Source: an uncultured Synergistales bacterium
GTDB lineage: Bacteria > Synergistota > Synergistia > Synergistales > Aminobacteriaceae
Assembly: GCA_937957815.1 (NCBI GenBank)
Contig: CALFXN010000468.1
Span: forward strand, 1 to 12,482
Length of the DNA stretch: 12,482 nucleotides
Direction of reading: 5' to 3'
Shown here one piece after another: positions 1-6,765 of this stretch (position 1 is the stretch's first letter; each line of letters begins with the position of its first letter). The notes under the pieces are model-generated. The model was not told the origin of the DNA, did no database searches, and was given only the letters and a program-made list of their open reading frames with translations. Position numbers and translations under genes: made by a program.

Positions 1-2
1 CC

Positions 3-80
3 AATGTTTCGGGAAAGGTCATCATGATCCCGGATCCGGGATCGCTCGATACGCTTCTGGGGAAACTGCGGGTACTCTAG
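3..80 (+). CDS. cheC: CheC-family chemotaxis phosphatase, C-terminal end only
   Basis: An open frame enters from the left edge and ends at TAG 78-80. The last 25 residues include a stretch reading VIMIPDPGSLDTLL. This matches the C-terminal strand and helix of CheC proteins, where a hydrophobic strand is followed by P-x-P-x-x-L; Thermotoga maritima CheC ends in a similar way from memory. CheC dephosphorylates CheY-P and binds CheD. The position 4 bp before cheD is the conserved cheC-cheD order of Bacillus and Thermotoga. Only the tail is visible, so the catalytic E/N helices cannot be checked. A different upstream gene with a similar tail is possible. Confidence 0.72.
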   Translation, partial: NVSGKVIMIPDPGSLDTLLGKLRVL

Positions 81-84
81 GATC

Positions 85-579
85 ATGGACGCCGTCTATC
101 ACGTCGGAATGGCGGATATCATCGTGACGTCAGCTCCTGCGACACTGGTGACACTGGGTCTCGGGTCCTGTATCGGGCTCGTTCTGTTCGATACCATAGG
201 AAAAGTTGCCGGGATGGCACATATCATGCTCCCGGAGAGTCACTCCATCGGAGGTGTCCCCGTCGAAAAACCGGGGAAGTTCGCGGACACTGCCGTTCCG
301 GTGCTGATCGACGAAGTCTGCAAGAGGGGAGCGCTTCGTTCACGCCTCAAGGCGAAGATGGCCGGAGGGGCGCAGATGTTCTCGCTTGCGGGGAATCAGA
401 GCGAGTTTCTCGCGGTCGGTGCACGGAATATCAGGGAAACGACCGAGATGCTCCGAAAGTGTTCCATCAGTCTCGTCTCGAGCGATACCGGAGGCAACAG
501 GGGACGGAGCGTCGAGTTCTCCACACTGACGTGGGTGCTTGCCGTGAAGACGCTCGGAAAGGGACGGGTCGATATCTGA
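85..579 (+). CDS. cheD: Chemoreceptor glutamine deamidase CheD
   Basis: This 164-aa protein has the full CheD core. CheD deamidates specific glutamines of methyl-accepting chemotaxis receptors in the cytoplasm, and CheC modulates it. Visible motifs are V-G-M-A-D near the N-terminus, T23 and C29 in TLGLGSC, H46 in AHIMLP, then KPGKFADTAV, AGGAQMF and DTGGNRGRSVE. T/C/H correspond to the catalytic triad of Thermotoga CheD with an offset of about two residues. The ATG at 85 is kept because the conserved V-G-M-A-D lies only a few residues downstream. The Shine-Dalgarno match (AGGA, 79-82) is weak and very close, so translation probably depends on coupling to cheC 4 bp upstream. Length is normal for the family. 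Confidence 0.95.
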   Translation: MDAVYHVGMADIIVTSAPATLVTLGLGSCIGLVLFDTIGKVAGMAHIMLPESHSIGGVPVEKPGKFADTAVPVLIDEVCKRGALRSRLKAKMAGGAQMFSLAGNQSEFLAVGARNIRETTEMLRKCSISLVSSDTGGNRGRSVEFSTLTWVLAVKTLGKGRVDI

Positions 580-606
580 ATAGCATTTGGAGGGAGTTGA
601 GTCCGC

Positions 607-1698
607 ATGACGGAAACGGCTGAAGAAGTCTTCGAAGAAAAGAGCGATTCCGTGAACGAGCCGGCGGACACCGAGTCCCGGATTTCATTCCGCTCTCTTC
701 CTCCGGAAGTGACCGGTGAGTTGTGCTCCATGTTCGGATGCAGTCCCGATGCGCTCGATCAGCTGCTCTCCGCGATCAGGGGTGACCCCGATCGCGTCCT
801 GCCGCTTCTTTCCGCTCTCGCTCCGGCGTTCGTCGCCGTCAAGGTCAGGTTCGAGACCCGCAGGCAGAACGAATTCGCCGGGGCCGTCTGTATTATCGCG
901 AAGGGGATGTCCGGCGAAGTGATCGATGAAACGATATGGGTCGGCAGCACATCGCTCCCCGGGACGTTTTCCGTGGAGTCGAGCTGGGAGTCAGTCCGCA
1001 ACACAATCCAGGAGATGACCTCGGCCCTTGAGCGCGTTTCCTACAAACGAGTCCAGGAACCCGTCAGAAAGGTGTTTTCTCCCACAGCGATCAACAGTCT
1101 CTACCGGTCCGATGAAAATATAGCGGAGATGGCGGCCGAGTTTTCCTCGACGTTGACATCGCTTTTTCATTACGATCTCACGGTGGAGATCCATATCGAA
1201 CGATTCAACAAGACACGACTCGACCTCGGAGGACTCGGCGAACCGGAGAAAAAGTCCTCTCCCGAGGAAGTGACCGTTCCGGAAGATGCCGTTCTGCCCG
1301 TCGGGGAAGTCAGGATCGTCTGTCTTCCCGCTCTCGATCCGGTCAAAGGTCGGGCCGTTTCGGACCTCCGGCCGAACGATGTCGTGATCGTCGATCTCCA
1401 GGGCAGCGGACTCGCGAGCATCCTGCGCCGAACGCTGACCAGGAATGGCACGGCTACCGCCTTTCCCGTCCTTACGATCGAAAAGCTCCAGAGCGGGCAG
1501 TGTGCCGTCACGCTCGCGATTTCGGAAGGTATCCGGGGAATCTTCAAATCTTCGCCCGATCTTCGCGTCAAGCTTGCCCCTGCGGCCAATCCGTTCTCGA
1601 GCGAGGACGGACGAGTTCCGCTGATGGTTAAAATGCTCGCAGCTACAGCGGTAGCCGGAATCGTCTTCCTGTTCACGTATTTCTTCTTTCTGGGCTAG
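607..1698 (+). CDS. Unassigned protein with C-terminal membrane anchor in the che/fla operon
   Basis: I do not recognise this 363-aa protein. Residues 1-25 are acidic and probably disordered. Residues 35-75 look helical, and a short stretch at 44-70 (CSPDALDQLL then DPDRVL) vaguely resembles a UBA-like three-helix bundle, which is a weak impression. Residues 75-205 and 230-325 alternate strand and helix, joined by an acidic, Ser/Pro-rich linker near 210-230. A single hydrophobic segment at about 340-362 ends the chain, so the bulk should be cytoplasmic and tail-anchored. The ATG at 607 has a GGAGGGAG ribosome site upstream. The stop at 1696-1698 overlaps the ribosome site of the sigma gene. 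Placement between cheD and the flagellar sigma gene suggests a role in motility, chemotaxis or sigma control, but no domain proves it. Confidence 0.85.
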   Translation: MTETAEEVFEEKSDSVNEPADTESRISFRSLPPEVTGELCSMFGCSPDALDQLLSAIRGDPDRVLPLLSALAPAFVAVKVRFETRRQNEFAGAVCIIAKGMSGEVIDETIWVGSTSLPGTFSVESSWESVRNTIQEMTSALERVSYKRVQEPVRKVFSPTAINSLYRSDENIAEMAAEFSSTLTSLFHYDLTVEIHIERFNKTRLDLGGLGEPEKKSSPEEVTVPEDAVLPVGEVRIVCLPALDPVKGRAVSDLRPNDVVIVDLQGSGLASILRRTLTRNGTATAFPVLTIEKLQSGQCAVTLAISEGIRGIFKSSPDLRVKLAPAANPFSSEDGRVPLMVKMLAATAVAGIVFLFTYFFFLG

Positions 1699-1709
1699 GG
1701 GGATCTTCC

Positions 1710-2459
1710 GTGGCCCTGAAGGAAGCCGATGCGAAACTCTGGGATGCCTACCACACGCACGTGACGGAGGGAAGCAGGGACCGGATCATCACCCGGTATC
1801 TTCCGCTCGTAAAGTACGTCTGTGCGCGCATGGCCGTGACACCCCCACCAGGGCTCGACTACGAGGATCTGCTCAGTTTCGGAATTTTCGGTCTCCTTGA
1901 TGCGATTGACCGGTTCGATGTTTCCAAAGGGTTTTCCTTCCAGACGTTTGCGGTTCCGCGAATCCGCGGCGCGATCCTCGACGAGCTCAGGAAGTACGAC
2001 TGGATATCCCGAACGGGGCGCGAGAAACTCCAGCGACTCGGAAAGGCGATGGACCAGGTGCTTCAGGACAAGGGAGGACTCGCCGATCGTGATCTCATGA
2101 CGGCGCTCCGGATGGACGAGCGCGAGTACCGGGAGACACTCGAACTCGCGAGCCGGAGTTATATCGTTTCGCTGGACGAAGTCATCGCGCTCGAGGACGG
2201 CGAGGTCACGAGAGATGGAGTCGTTGCGGACGAAGGCGCCGAGGAGGCTTCGGAACGCATCGAAGAGGGAGACGATGTCGACCGCGTCACGGATGCACTC
2301 CGCCGGCTTCCGGAGCGGGAGATGCAGGTCATTTCGCTCTACTATTACGAAGGGTTGACGCTCAAGGAAATCGGCAGAATTCTCGGCGTTACAGAGTCAC
2401 GGGTTTCCCAGATCCATGGGAAGGCCCTCTCAATATTGAGAGGACTCCTGCGCGTGTAG
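1710..2459 (+). CDS. fliA: RNA polymerase sigma factor, FliA/SigD/WhiG (sigma-28) family
   Basis: This 249-aa protein directs RNA polymerase to late flagellar and chemotaxis promoters in its family. Region 2 spans about 25-95: YLPLVKYVCARM, then DYEDLLSFGIFGLLDAIDRFD, then FSFQTFAVPRIRGAILDELR. Region 3 (about 98-165) begins with DWISRTGREK, which is characteristic of FliA/WhiG. Region 4 (about 190-245) contains LPEREMQVISLYYYEGLTLK and the helix-turn-helix ending in RVSQIHGKAL. Length fits the family. The start is GTG at 1710, with GGGGGA at 1698-1703 overlapping the previous stop. The gene corresponds in order to sigD at the end of the B. subtilis fla/che operon. No anti-sigma FlgM gene is visible next to it. 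Confidence 0.95.
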   Translation: MALKEADAKLWDAYHTHVTEGSRDRIITRYLPLVKYVCARMAVTPPPGLDYEDLLSFGIFGLLDAIDRFDVSKGFSFQTFAVPRIRGAILDELRKYDWISRTGREKLQRLGKAMDQVLQDKGGLADRDLMTALRMDEREYRETLELASRSYIVSLDEVIALEDGEVTRDGVVADEGAEEASERIEEGDDVDRVTDALRRLPEREMQVISLYYYEGLTLKEIGRILGVTESRVSQIHGKALSILRGLLRV

Positions 2460-2496
2460 AACATCCGGAAAAGAGCAACGGGAGGGACTGATCACT

Positions 2497-4089
2497 ATGG
2501 AAGACGTGGTTCGTGTCGAGTACCGTGAAGACGGAGTATATCTGGTGGCTGCCCCGAATGTTCCACTGTCTGTTCCGTCAGTCGTTTTCGCTCTGAAAAC
2601 CGAGGGGATCTCGGATTACGACGGAGATGCCGTCACAAGTTTCGTGAACGGCCACGGAGAGAAAGCCGTCAGAGTGGCAGAACGGACTTCGGAACAGGAC
2701 AAGGCGGCCGAGATCGATGTCCAGATAAGTTCGGACAAGCTCAGCGCGGACGCATGGGTCGAACCTCCCGCAGGGGCCGCTCCCTGGCCGACCGAGGAAG
2801 AAATCGTCCTGAAACTCGGAGAAAAGGGAGTTGTATACGGTATAAGGAAAGACGTCATCCGAGATCTCCTTCAGACGCGGGATACGGGCCACTGGGTCCG
2901 TGTCGCCGAAGGCACTCCCGCGGTAGATGGCACCGACTCCGAAGTGGAATATATGATAGCATTCGGTACCTCGAAACCGAAGGAGGTAGGAGAGGGGGAG
3001 AAGGTCGATTTCCGCGAGACGGGCGTTGTGACCGTCATCGTGAAGAACCAGCTTCTCGCGACGAAGACTCCCGCCACGGAGGGCAAGGACGGAATGAATG
3101 TCCTCGGAGCGCCGATCAGGGGAAAGAACGGGCGCGAGCGAACGATTCCGGCCGGAAGCGGGACAAGGGTCTCCGAGACGGGCAACGAGCTGTACGCGGA
3201 TATCGACGGGCATCTCGTCCTCAAAAACGGAAAGCTGAATGTGCTGCCGGTTTTCCAAGTCGAGGAGGATCTCGATTTCAGCGTCGGAAACATTGATTTC
3301 ATAGGTACGGTCGTGGTCCGGGGATCGGTTCGCGAAGGCTTCTCCATCAACTCTTCGGGCAACGTGGAAGTCAACGGCGTCGTCGAGGGCGCGAAGATCG
3401 CAAGCGGCGGAGACGTCACGATCCACGGCGGAATCCGCGGAATGGGCAAGGCACGGATCAGTGCGCAGGGCGATATCACGGTTGGGTTCATCGACCAGGC
3501 GACCGTCCGGTCGAAGAAAAATCTCAACGTCAAAAATGCCGTTCTGCACAGCGATATCGGGGCGCACGGTTCAGTTACGGTCGCAGGGGGAAGCAAGGCG
3601 CAGATCGCCGGGGGGAAAATCCAGGCCGGCAGCGAGGTCATCTGTCTGAATCTTGGAAGCGAAATGGGAACCCGGACGGAAGTCACGGTCGGTGTTCTGC
3701 CGGAGTATGTCGAACGCCGGAAGGAGCTTCTCGAGGTTCTTGAATCCGACGACGCCAACTACAAAAAAGTCGAGACGAACATTCAGTATCTGAAAAAACT
3801 CGAGTCCTCGGGACAGCTCGACGAGGCAAAACGGAGTATTCTCATCAGCCTGATGAAGGCGAGCTTTCAGCTTCAGTCGAAGCTCAAGTCCGAAGGGGAC
3901 GAACTGCGGGAACTCGAGGAACGGATCGAAATGAGCAAGACGAAGGGGTGCGTCCGCGTCAGGGGAGCCTGTTACCCGGGCGTAACGATATCGATCAGGG
4001 GTTTGACGTATATCGTCCGAGAAGAACAGAAATTCTGCGCGTTTGTCTTCGAAGGCGGAGAGATCAAGGTCAAACCGTACGACTATTGA
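2497..4089 (+). CDS. fapA: FapA (DUF342) family protein, flagellar assembly protein A type
   Basis: This 530-aa protein has the FapA layout. An N-terminal mixed domain covers about 1-250. A right-handed beta-helix covers about 262-400, seen as short Gly/Asn-rich turns every 15-20 residues (SSGNVEVNG, SGGDVTIHGGI, AQGDITVG, AHGSVTVAGG) and a NLGSEMGTRTEVTVG end. A charged coiled-coil follows at 401-483, then a C-terminal beta segment with YPGVTISIRG. The family is linked to flagellar assembly and envelope-associated functions, but its exact biochemical role is not settled. It follows the flagellar sigma gene by 37 bp and has a good GGGAGGGA ribosome site. The product is predicted cytoplasmic, with no signal peptide or membrane segment. 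Family assignment is firm, function less so. Confidence 0.92.
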   Translation: MEDVVRVEYREDGVYLVAAPNVPLSVPSVVFALKTEGISDYDGDAVTSFVNGHGEKAVRVAERTSEQDKAAEIDVQISSDKLSADAWVEPPAGAAPWPTEEEIVLKLGEKGVVYGIRKDVIRDLLQTRDTGHWVRVAEGTPAVDGTDSEVEYMIAFGTSKPKEVGEGEKVDFRETGVVTVIVKNQLLATKTPATEGKDGMNVLGAPIRGKNGRERTIPAGSGTRVSETGNELYADIDGHLVLKNGKLNVLPVFQVEEDLDFSVGNIDFIGTVVVRGSVREGFSINSSGNVEVNGVVEGAKIASGGDVTIHGGIRGMGKARISAQGDITVGFIDQATVRSKKNLNVKNAVLHSDIGAHGSVTVAGGSKAQIAGGKIQAGSEVICLNLGSEMGTRTEVTVGVLPEYVERRKELLEVLESDDANYKKVETNIQYLKKLESSGQLDEAKRSILISLMKASFQLQSKLKSEGDELRELEERIEMSKTKGCVRVRGACYPGVTISIRGLTYIVREEQKFCAFVFEGGEIKVKPYDY

Positions 4090-4134
4090 CGCGGCTTTTT
4101 AAATCCCGTTCGGAATCGTACCGGGGAGGAAAGC

Positions 4135-4449
4135 ATGGTAGAACCGGTCCAAATGCAGCTGTCACATTTAAATCTGGAACATGCGGTCAAGAACGTCCGG
4201 GAGGCGACGGCCCAGGCCCTTCAGACGGGGCGGGAAGGAGAGGCCGTAGCCGAAGCCATTCACAAGGATCAGACCGTGCAGACCTTCGAATCGTCCGAGG
4301 AAGCATCCGGCGTGCGCGTCCGAAGGGATCGGAACCGGGGCGGGGATTCGGAGGAAAGACAAAAGAAGAAGAAGCCGGGACAGGAAGAAGACGAGTCGTC
4401 CGAAACCCAGTCGAAAGCTGCGAAAGATGGAGTCGACTTCTATGCGTGA
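4135..4449 (+). CDS. Small, highly charged protein downstream of fapA
   Basis: This 104-aa product has a helical N-terminal half (about 1-50), which reads like a single amphipathic helix. A low-complexity, very charged second half (about 58-98) follows, rich in Glu, Lys, Arg and Ser, including a run of Lys near residue 77. There is no membrane segment or signal peptide, and I do not recognise a family. Support for a real gene is the strong GGGGAGGAAAG ribosome site before ATG 4135, the position in a tight operon, and an 8-bp overlap with the next start at 4442. The tail is probably disordered. Its place after fapA suggests a flagellar accessory role by context only. Confidence 0.75.
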   Translation: MVEPVQMQLSHLNLEHAVKNVREATAQALQTGREGEAVAEAIHKDQTVQTFESSEEASGVRVRRDRNRGGDSEERQKKKKPGQEEDESSETQSKAAKDGVDFYA

Positions 4450-5014
4450 CGCCGGACCGAAGATTCTGGGATACGTCACGGTCAGCGGCGATCGCGGACT
4501 GTTCCGCGGAGCGCTGCTGGCGGTTGACTTCCGCGGTATTCCGCTCGACTTCCGCTATACTGATCCGATCCGTCCCACAAAGCTCGAAAAGGTCCTGTAC
4601 GGACAGTCTCTCGAGGTCTATCTCAGGGAAGAGCTTATTCTCGGAAGCCTCGTGAAGGCGTGCGAAGTCCGTCCCGTCTTCTGGATCGTCGCGGAAAGCT
4701 CGCTTATAGTGCCGCTCAGGCGTATCGTGAACGCGAAGGTCTGTGCGCTCGCGCAAAGCACCAACCGGCCTCTTTCCGCTACCGGAGATCTCGAACCCCA
4801 GCAGGAACCCGGAGTTTTCCTCCTGCAGGCCGATTCCGTCAGCGCTCCGCCGCGGCTTTATCTTCCCGACCTTCGCGCGGACGAGGCCCGTGGCGTCTCG
4901 CAGCTGCTCGTGGACGCGGCATCGACGATGGAGCTCCTGGAACCCTTTTCGAGGATCGAGAAAGCGCTCGGTGTCGTCGAAGAAGAATCGAATGGATCCG
5001 AGTCGTCTCACTGA
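4442..5014 (+). CDS. Conserved-looking hypothetical protein, soluble
   Basis: This 190-aa product starts MRDAGPKILGYV. ATG 4442 is preferred over an in-frame ATG at 4427 because GGAG at 4429-4432 sits 9 nt before it, while 4427 has no ribosome site. The preferred start also overlaps the stop of the previous gene by 8 bp, a usual coupled arrangement. The most constrained-looking stretch is residues 36-70: LDFRYTDPIRPTKLEKVLYG, followed by a helix. Residues 76-115 alternate strands with helices, and the last 45 residues are acidic and helical. No catalytic motif, signal peptide or membrane segment is visible, and I do not know the family. The next gene overlaps its 3' end by 23 bp, so the two products may act together. 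Confidence 0.78.
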   Translation: MRDAGPKILGYVTVSGDRGLFRGALLAVDFRGIPLDFRYTDPIRPTKLEKVLYGQSLEVYLREELILGSLVKACEVRPVFWIVAESSLIVPLRRIVNAKVCALAQSTNRPLSATGDLEPQQEPGVFLLQADSVSAPPRLYLPDLRADEARGVSQLLVDAASTMELLEPFSRIEKALGVVEEESNGSESSH

Positions 5015-5618
5015 AGAGCTGAAGGAATATCTCCGGCGCCTCTTTCTGGGCCGCATCAGGATCCGATCCCTCCCGAGACGTGAAGATGCGTCGTCCGTCA
5101 CGGTCCGGAACGGGCAACGTTCCGTTACGATTCACAGAGGGGCGTCGAAACCCAGGATCGTTCCCGTATCTCTTATCGGAACACATTCCCTCGCATGTTC
5201 CAGCAAAAGTTTCCGGACACGTTCCCTGCGTCCGTCCGTTCGTGGGGGGCAAATCGTATCCTTCCCGACGGACGTTCACGGAGACGCTGTAGGCGGACTT
5301 TCGTCGAAGATCAGGAACGGCGCGCGATTTGCGCGTGTCCTGCCTCAGGAGAGAAGAAACCGTTCCTCATACGTCTCGCAAAGGCCACTTCCGGGAAAAC
5401 GGATCTTTCTCGCGTATTACGCTCCGGTGATCCGCGAGGCGGTCCTGAAAACGGCGCTCAACCGGCAGAAGGGAACGCTGCTGATCTGGTATAATCTCGA
5501 AAGCAGAGCGCAGGCGCCCTACGGCACGTTTCTCATGAAGAAAATAGGGGAGGGCGGCGGCTTCGAATGGGAGTGGTCCCGGATGGACGCTCCCGATGTG
5601 GTTGGCAGCCGGGGGTGA
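4992..5618 (+). CDS. Hypothetical protein, basic, overlaps upstream gene
   Basis: This 208-aa product starts MDPSRLTEELKEYL. The same frame is open from 4743, but that upstream part is an Arg/Ser-rich shadow of the preceding gene, so the start is placed at ATG 4992 inside that gene's 3' end. The ribosome site is a weak GAAGAA run. Residues 1-25 are helical. Residues 30-130 are rich in Arg, Ser and Gly, with predicted strands. Residues 135-195 look like a folded core, with RIFLAYYAP, a helix, then GTLLIWYNLE and FEWEWSRM. No known motif, signal peptide or membrane helix is seen. The middle section has poorer coding character than its neighbours, so a hidden frameshift cannot be excluded. Confidence 0.65.
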   Translation: MDPSRLTEELKEYLRRLFLGRIRIRSLPRREDASSVTVRNGQRSVTIHRGASKPRIVPVSLIGTHSLACSSKSFRTRSLRPSVRGGQIVSFPTDVHGDAVGGLSSKIRNGARFARVLPQERRNRSSYVSQRPLPGKRIFLAYYAPVIREAVLKTALNRQKGTLLIWYNLESRAQAPYGTFLMKKIGEGGGFEWEWSRMDAPDVVGSRG

Positions 5619-5697
5619 TTGAGACTCAAGGGAAGTGTCAGGGAAGATCGACGAAAAGGGAGTCACACAATCACCTATCTGGAGGGTCGATGAGTCA

Positions 5698-6114
5698 ATG
5701 ACCGAAGAGAAGAAACCCGTAGTGCCTCCGGTTCAGGAAGGAGAAATAGCGGAGTGCGTCGTCGAGCAGATTATGCCCTACGGCGCCTTTGTCCGGCTGA
5801 AGTCGGGACAGCGAGGCATGATCCATATCTCCGAACTCTCGACGAGCTATGTCAAGAAGGTCGAGGATATTCTGCAGCTTCAACAGGAAGTCAGGGCGAA
5901 GGTCATAAAGATCGACGAAAAGGGACGGATCGACCTGTCGATCAAGCGCCTCGAAGATCGGCCTGTGCGTCAGCACTCGGGTGCCGGCCGGGAAGATACG
6001 TTCGAGAAGAAGATCTCCTCGTTCCTGAAAATCAGCGAGCAGAAGATCGCGGACCTCAACAGCAAGATCAATTCGTCGAAATCCGGCAAGAAGCGGGCTG
6101 CAAAGCCGAAATAA
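5698..6114 (+). CDS. Small S1-domain RNA-binding protein (YugI/CvfD-like)
   Basis: This 138-aa protein has one S1 OB-fold at about 14-85, seen as EGEIAECVVEQIMPYGAFVR, then GMIHISELS, a short helix, VRAKVIKID and GRIDLSIKRL. These are the standard five strands of S1 RNA-binding domains. A basic, flexible tail follows (about 95-138), ending in a KSGKKRAAKPK-type sequence. The architecture resembles the general stress protein 13 / CvfD / YugI group of ribosome-associated single-S1 proteins. ATG 5698 is chosen because GGAGGG (5681-5686) lies 11 nt before it. A longer form from GTG 5635 would add 21 poorly conserved residues. The stop TAA overlaps the ATG of the next gene, so the two are translationally coupled. 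Confidence 0.88.
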   Translation: MTEEKKPVVPPVQEGEIAECVVEQIMPYGAFVRLKSGQRGMIHISELSTSYVKKVEDILQLQQEVRAKVIKIDEKGRIDLSIKRLEDRPVRQHSGAGREDTFEKKISSFLKISEQKIADLNSKINSSKSGKKRAAKPK

Positions 6115-6746
6115 TGCGCTCGTTCTTTTCCGTCGTTTTTTCGGAGGGCATATTCCGCCCTCTTTTTTTTGTCCCCTGCGACAGAGACGACTTCCGGCTC
6201 CTCGCCTCCCAGATGCGGGACAGGAAGTTCCGGAAGGAGCTGGTCCTCGCGGCAGGTTGCCGGTGTGCGCACGGATTTCCGCGCGTTATTCTCTGCGATC
6301 CGCTTTCCGATAGTCGTCCCTTCCCGACGCTCTTCTGGCTTTCGTGCCCGATGCTCCGGAAAAAGTGCGCCACCCTCGAAACGGCTGGTGGCGTCCGCGA
6401 AATGGAATCCGCGCTCGTAGGGAAGGAATCCGAATGGATGCGGTATCACCGCGTATATTCCGCGATTCGCTCGCTTCTTATCCCCGAGCGGACGCGGACG
6501 TTTCTCTCCGCGAGGCGGCGGACGCAGTGGCGTTCGTTCCGGCTCGGCGGCGTCGGGGGAACGATGCCGCTCGGTTCTTCGGGACGGACCGGCGTCAAAT
6601 GTCTCCACCTTCACACGGCTTCGTGGCTTGCTCTTGGCCGGCATCCCGCTCGGGAATGGCTCGCGGAGAAAATCGGCGGAAACGCGTGCGACGATCCTCA
6701 TTCCTTTGGATGCGTTCCGGCGCCACAGTCTTCTATTGTCACATAA
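6114..6746 (+). CDS. DUF501 domain protein
   Basis: This 210-aa product matches my recollection of DUF501, a family often found beside ppx or enolase genes and without a settled function. Recognisable stretches are AGCRCAHGFPRVI (47-59), the DGTPFPTL-like SRPFPTLFWLSCP (67-79), AGGVREME (91-98), GGVGGTMP and VKCLHLHTA (161-169). Cysteines 49, 51, 78 and 163 and H165 sit in the conserved blocks and could bind a metal, which is inference. The start ATG 6114-6116 shares two bases with the S1 stop TAA, so expression is probably by reinitiation. No other start codon precedes the conserved region. Residues 11-19 are encoded by an intrinsic-terminator sequence (see the terminator entry). Conserved Cys and His at these sites support a real, intact gene. 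Confidence 0.82.
   Translation: MRSFFSVVFSEGIFRPLFFVPCDRDDFRLLASQMRDRKFRKELVLAAGCRCAHGFPRVILCDPLSDSRPFPTLFWLSCPMLRKKCATLETAGGVREMESALVGKESEWMRYHRVYSAIRSLLIPERTRTFLSARRRTQWRSFRLGGVGGTMPLGSSGRTGVKCLHLHTASWLALGRHPAREWLAEKIGGNACDDPHSFGCVPAPQSSIVT
6144..6170 (+). terminator. Intrinsic-terminator sequence inside the DUF501 5' coding end
   Basis: A perfect six-base-pair stem (GAGGGC at 6144-6149 with GCCCTC at 6157-6162) encloses a 7-nt loop and is followed by eight T residues at 6163-6170. The stem extends little beyond six pairs but is G+C-rich. It lies 30 nt after the S1 stop codon, where a terminator would be expected, yet the DUF501 reading frame runs through it. It may act as an attenuator, or termination may be suppressed by ribosomes that reinitiate at 6114. 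Confidence 0.75.
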
Positions 6747-6765
6747 CGGAAAGGAAGGATCTTTC

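Noticed and set aside
2578..3758. Long minus-strand open frames opposite fapA
   Set aside because: They are shadows of a high-G+C gene, with compositions biased to Arg, Ser and Pro; the + strand carries a clear FapA protein.
4090..4134. Possible terminator after fapA (five T residues near 4096)
   Set aside because: No stable stem precedes the T residues, and the next gene follows with a strong ribosome site.
4427..4441. ATG 4427 as the start of the 190-aa gene
   Set aside because: It has no ribosome site, and its own second codon region supplies the GGAG that serves ATG 4442.
5635..5697. GTG 5635 as the start of the S1-domain protein
   Set aside because: ATG 5698 has a much better placed GGAGGG site, and homology begins just after it. 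The direct repeat at 5644 keeps a small doubt.
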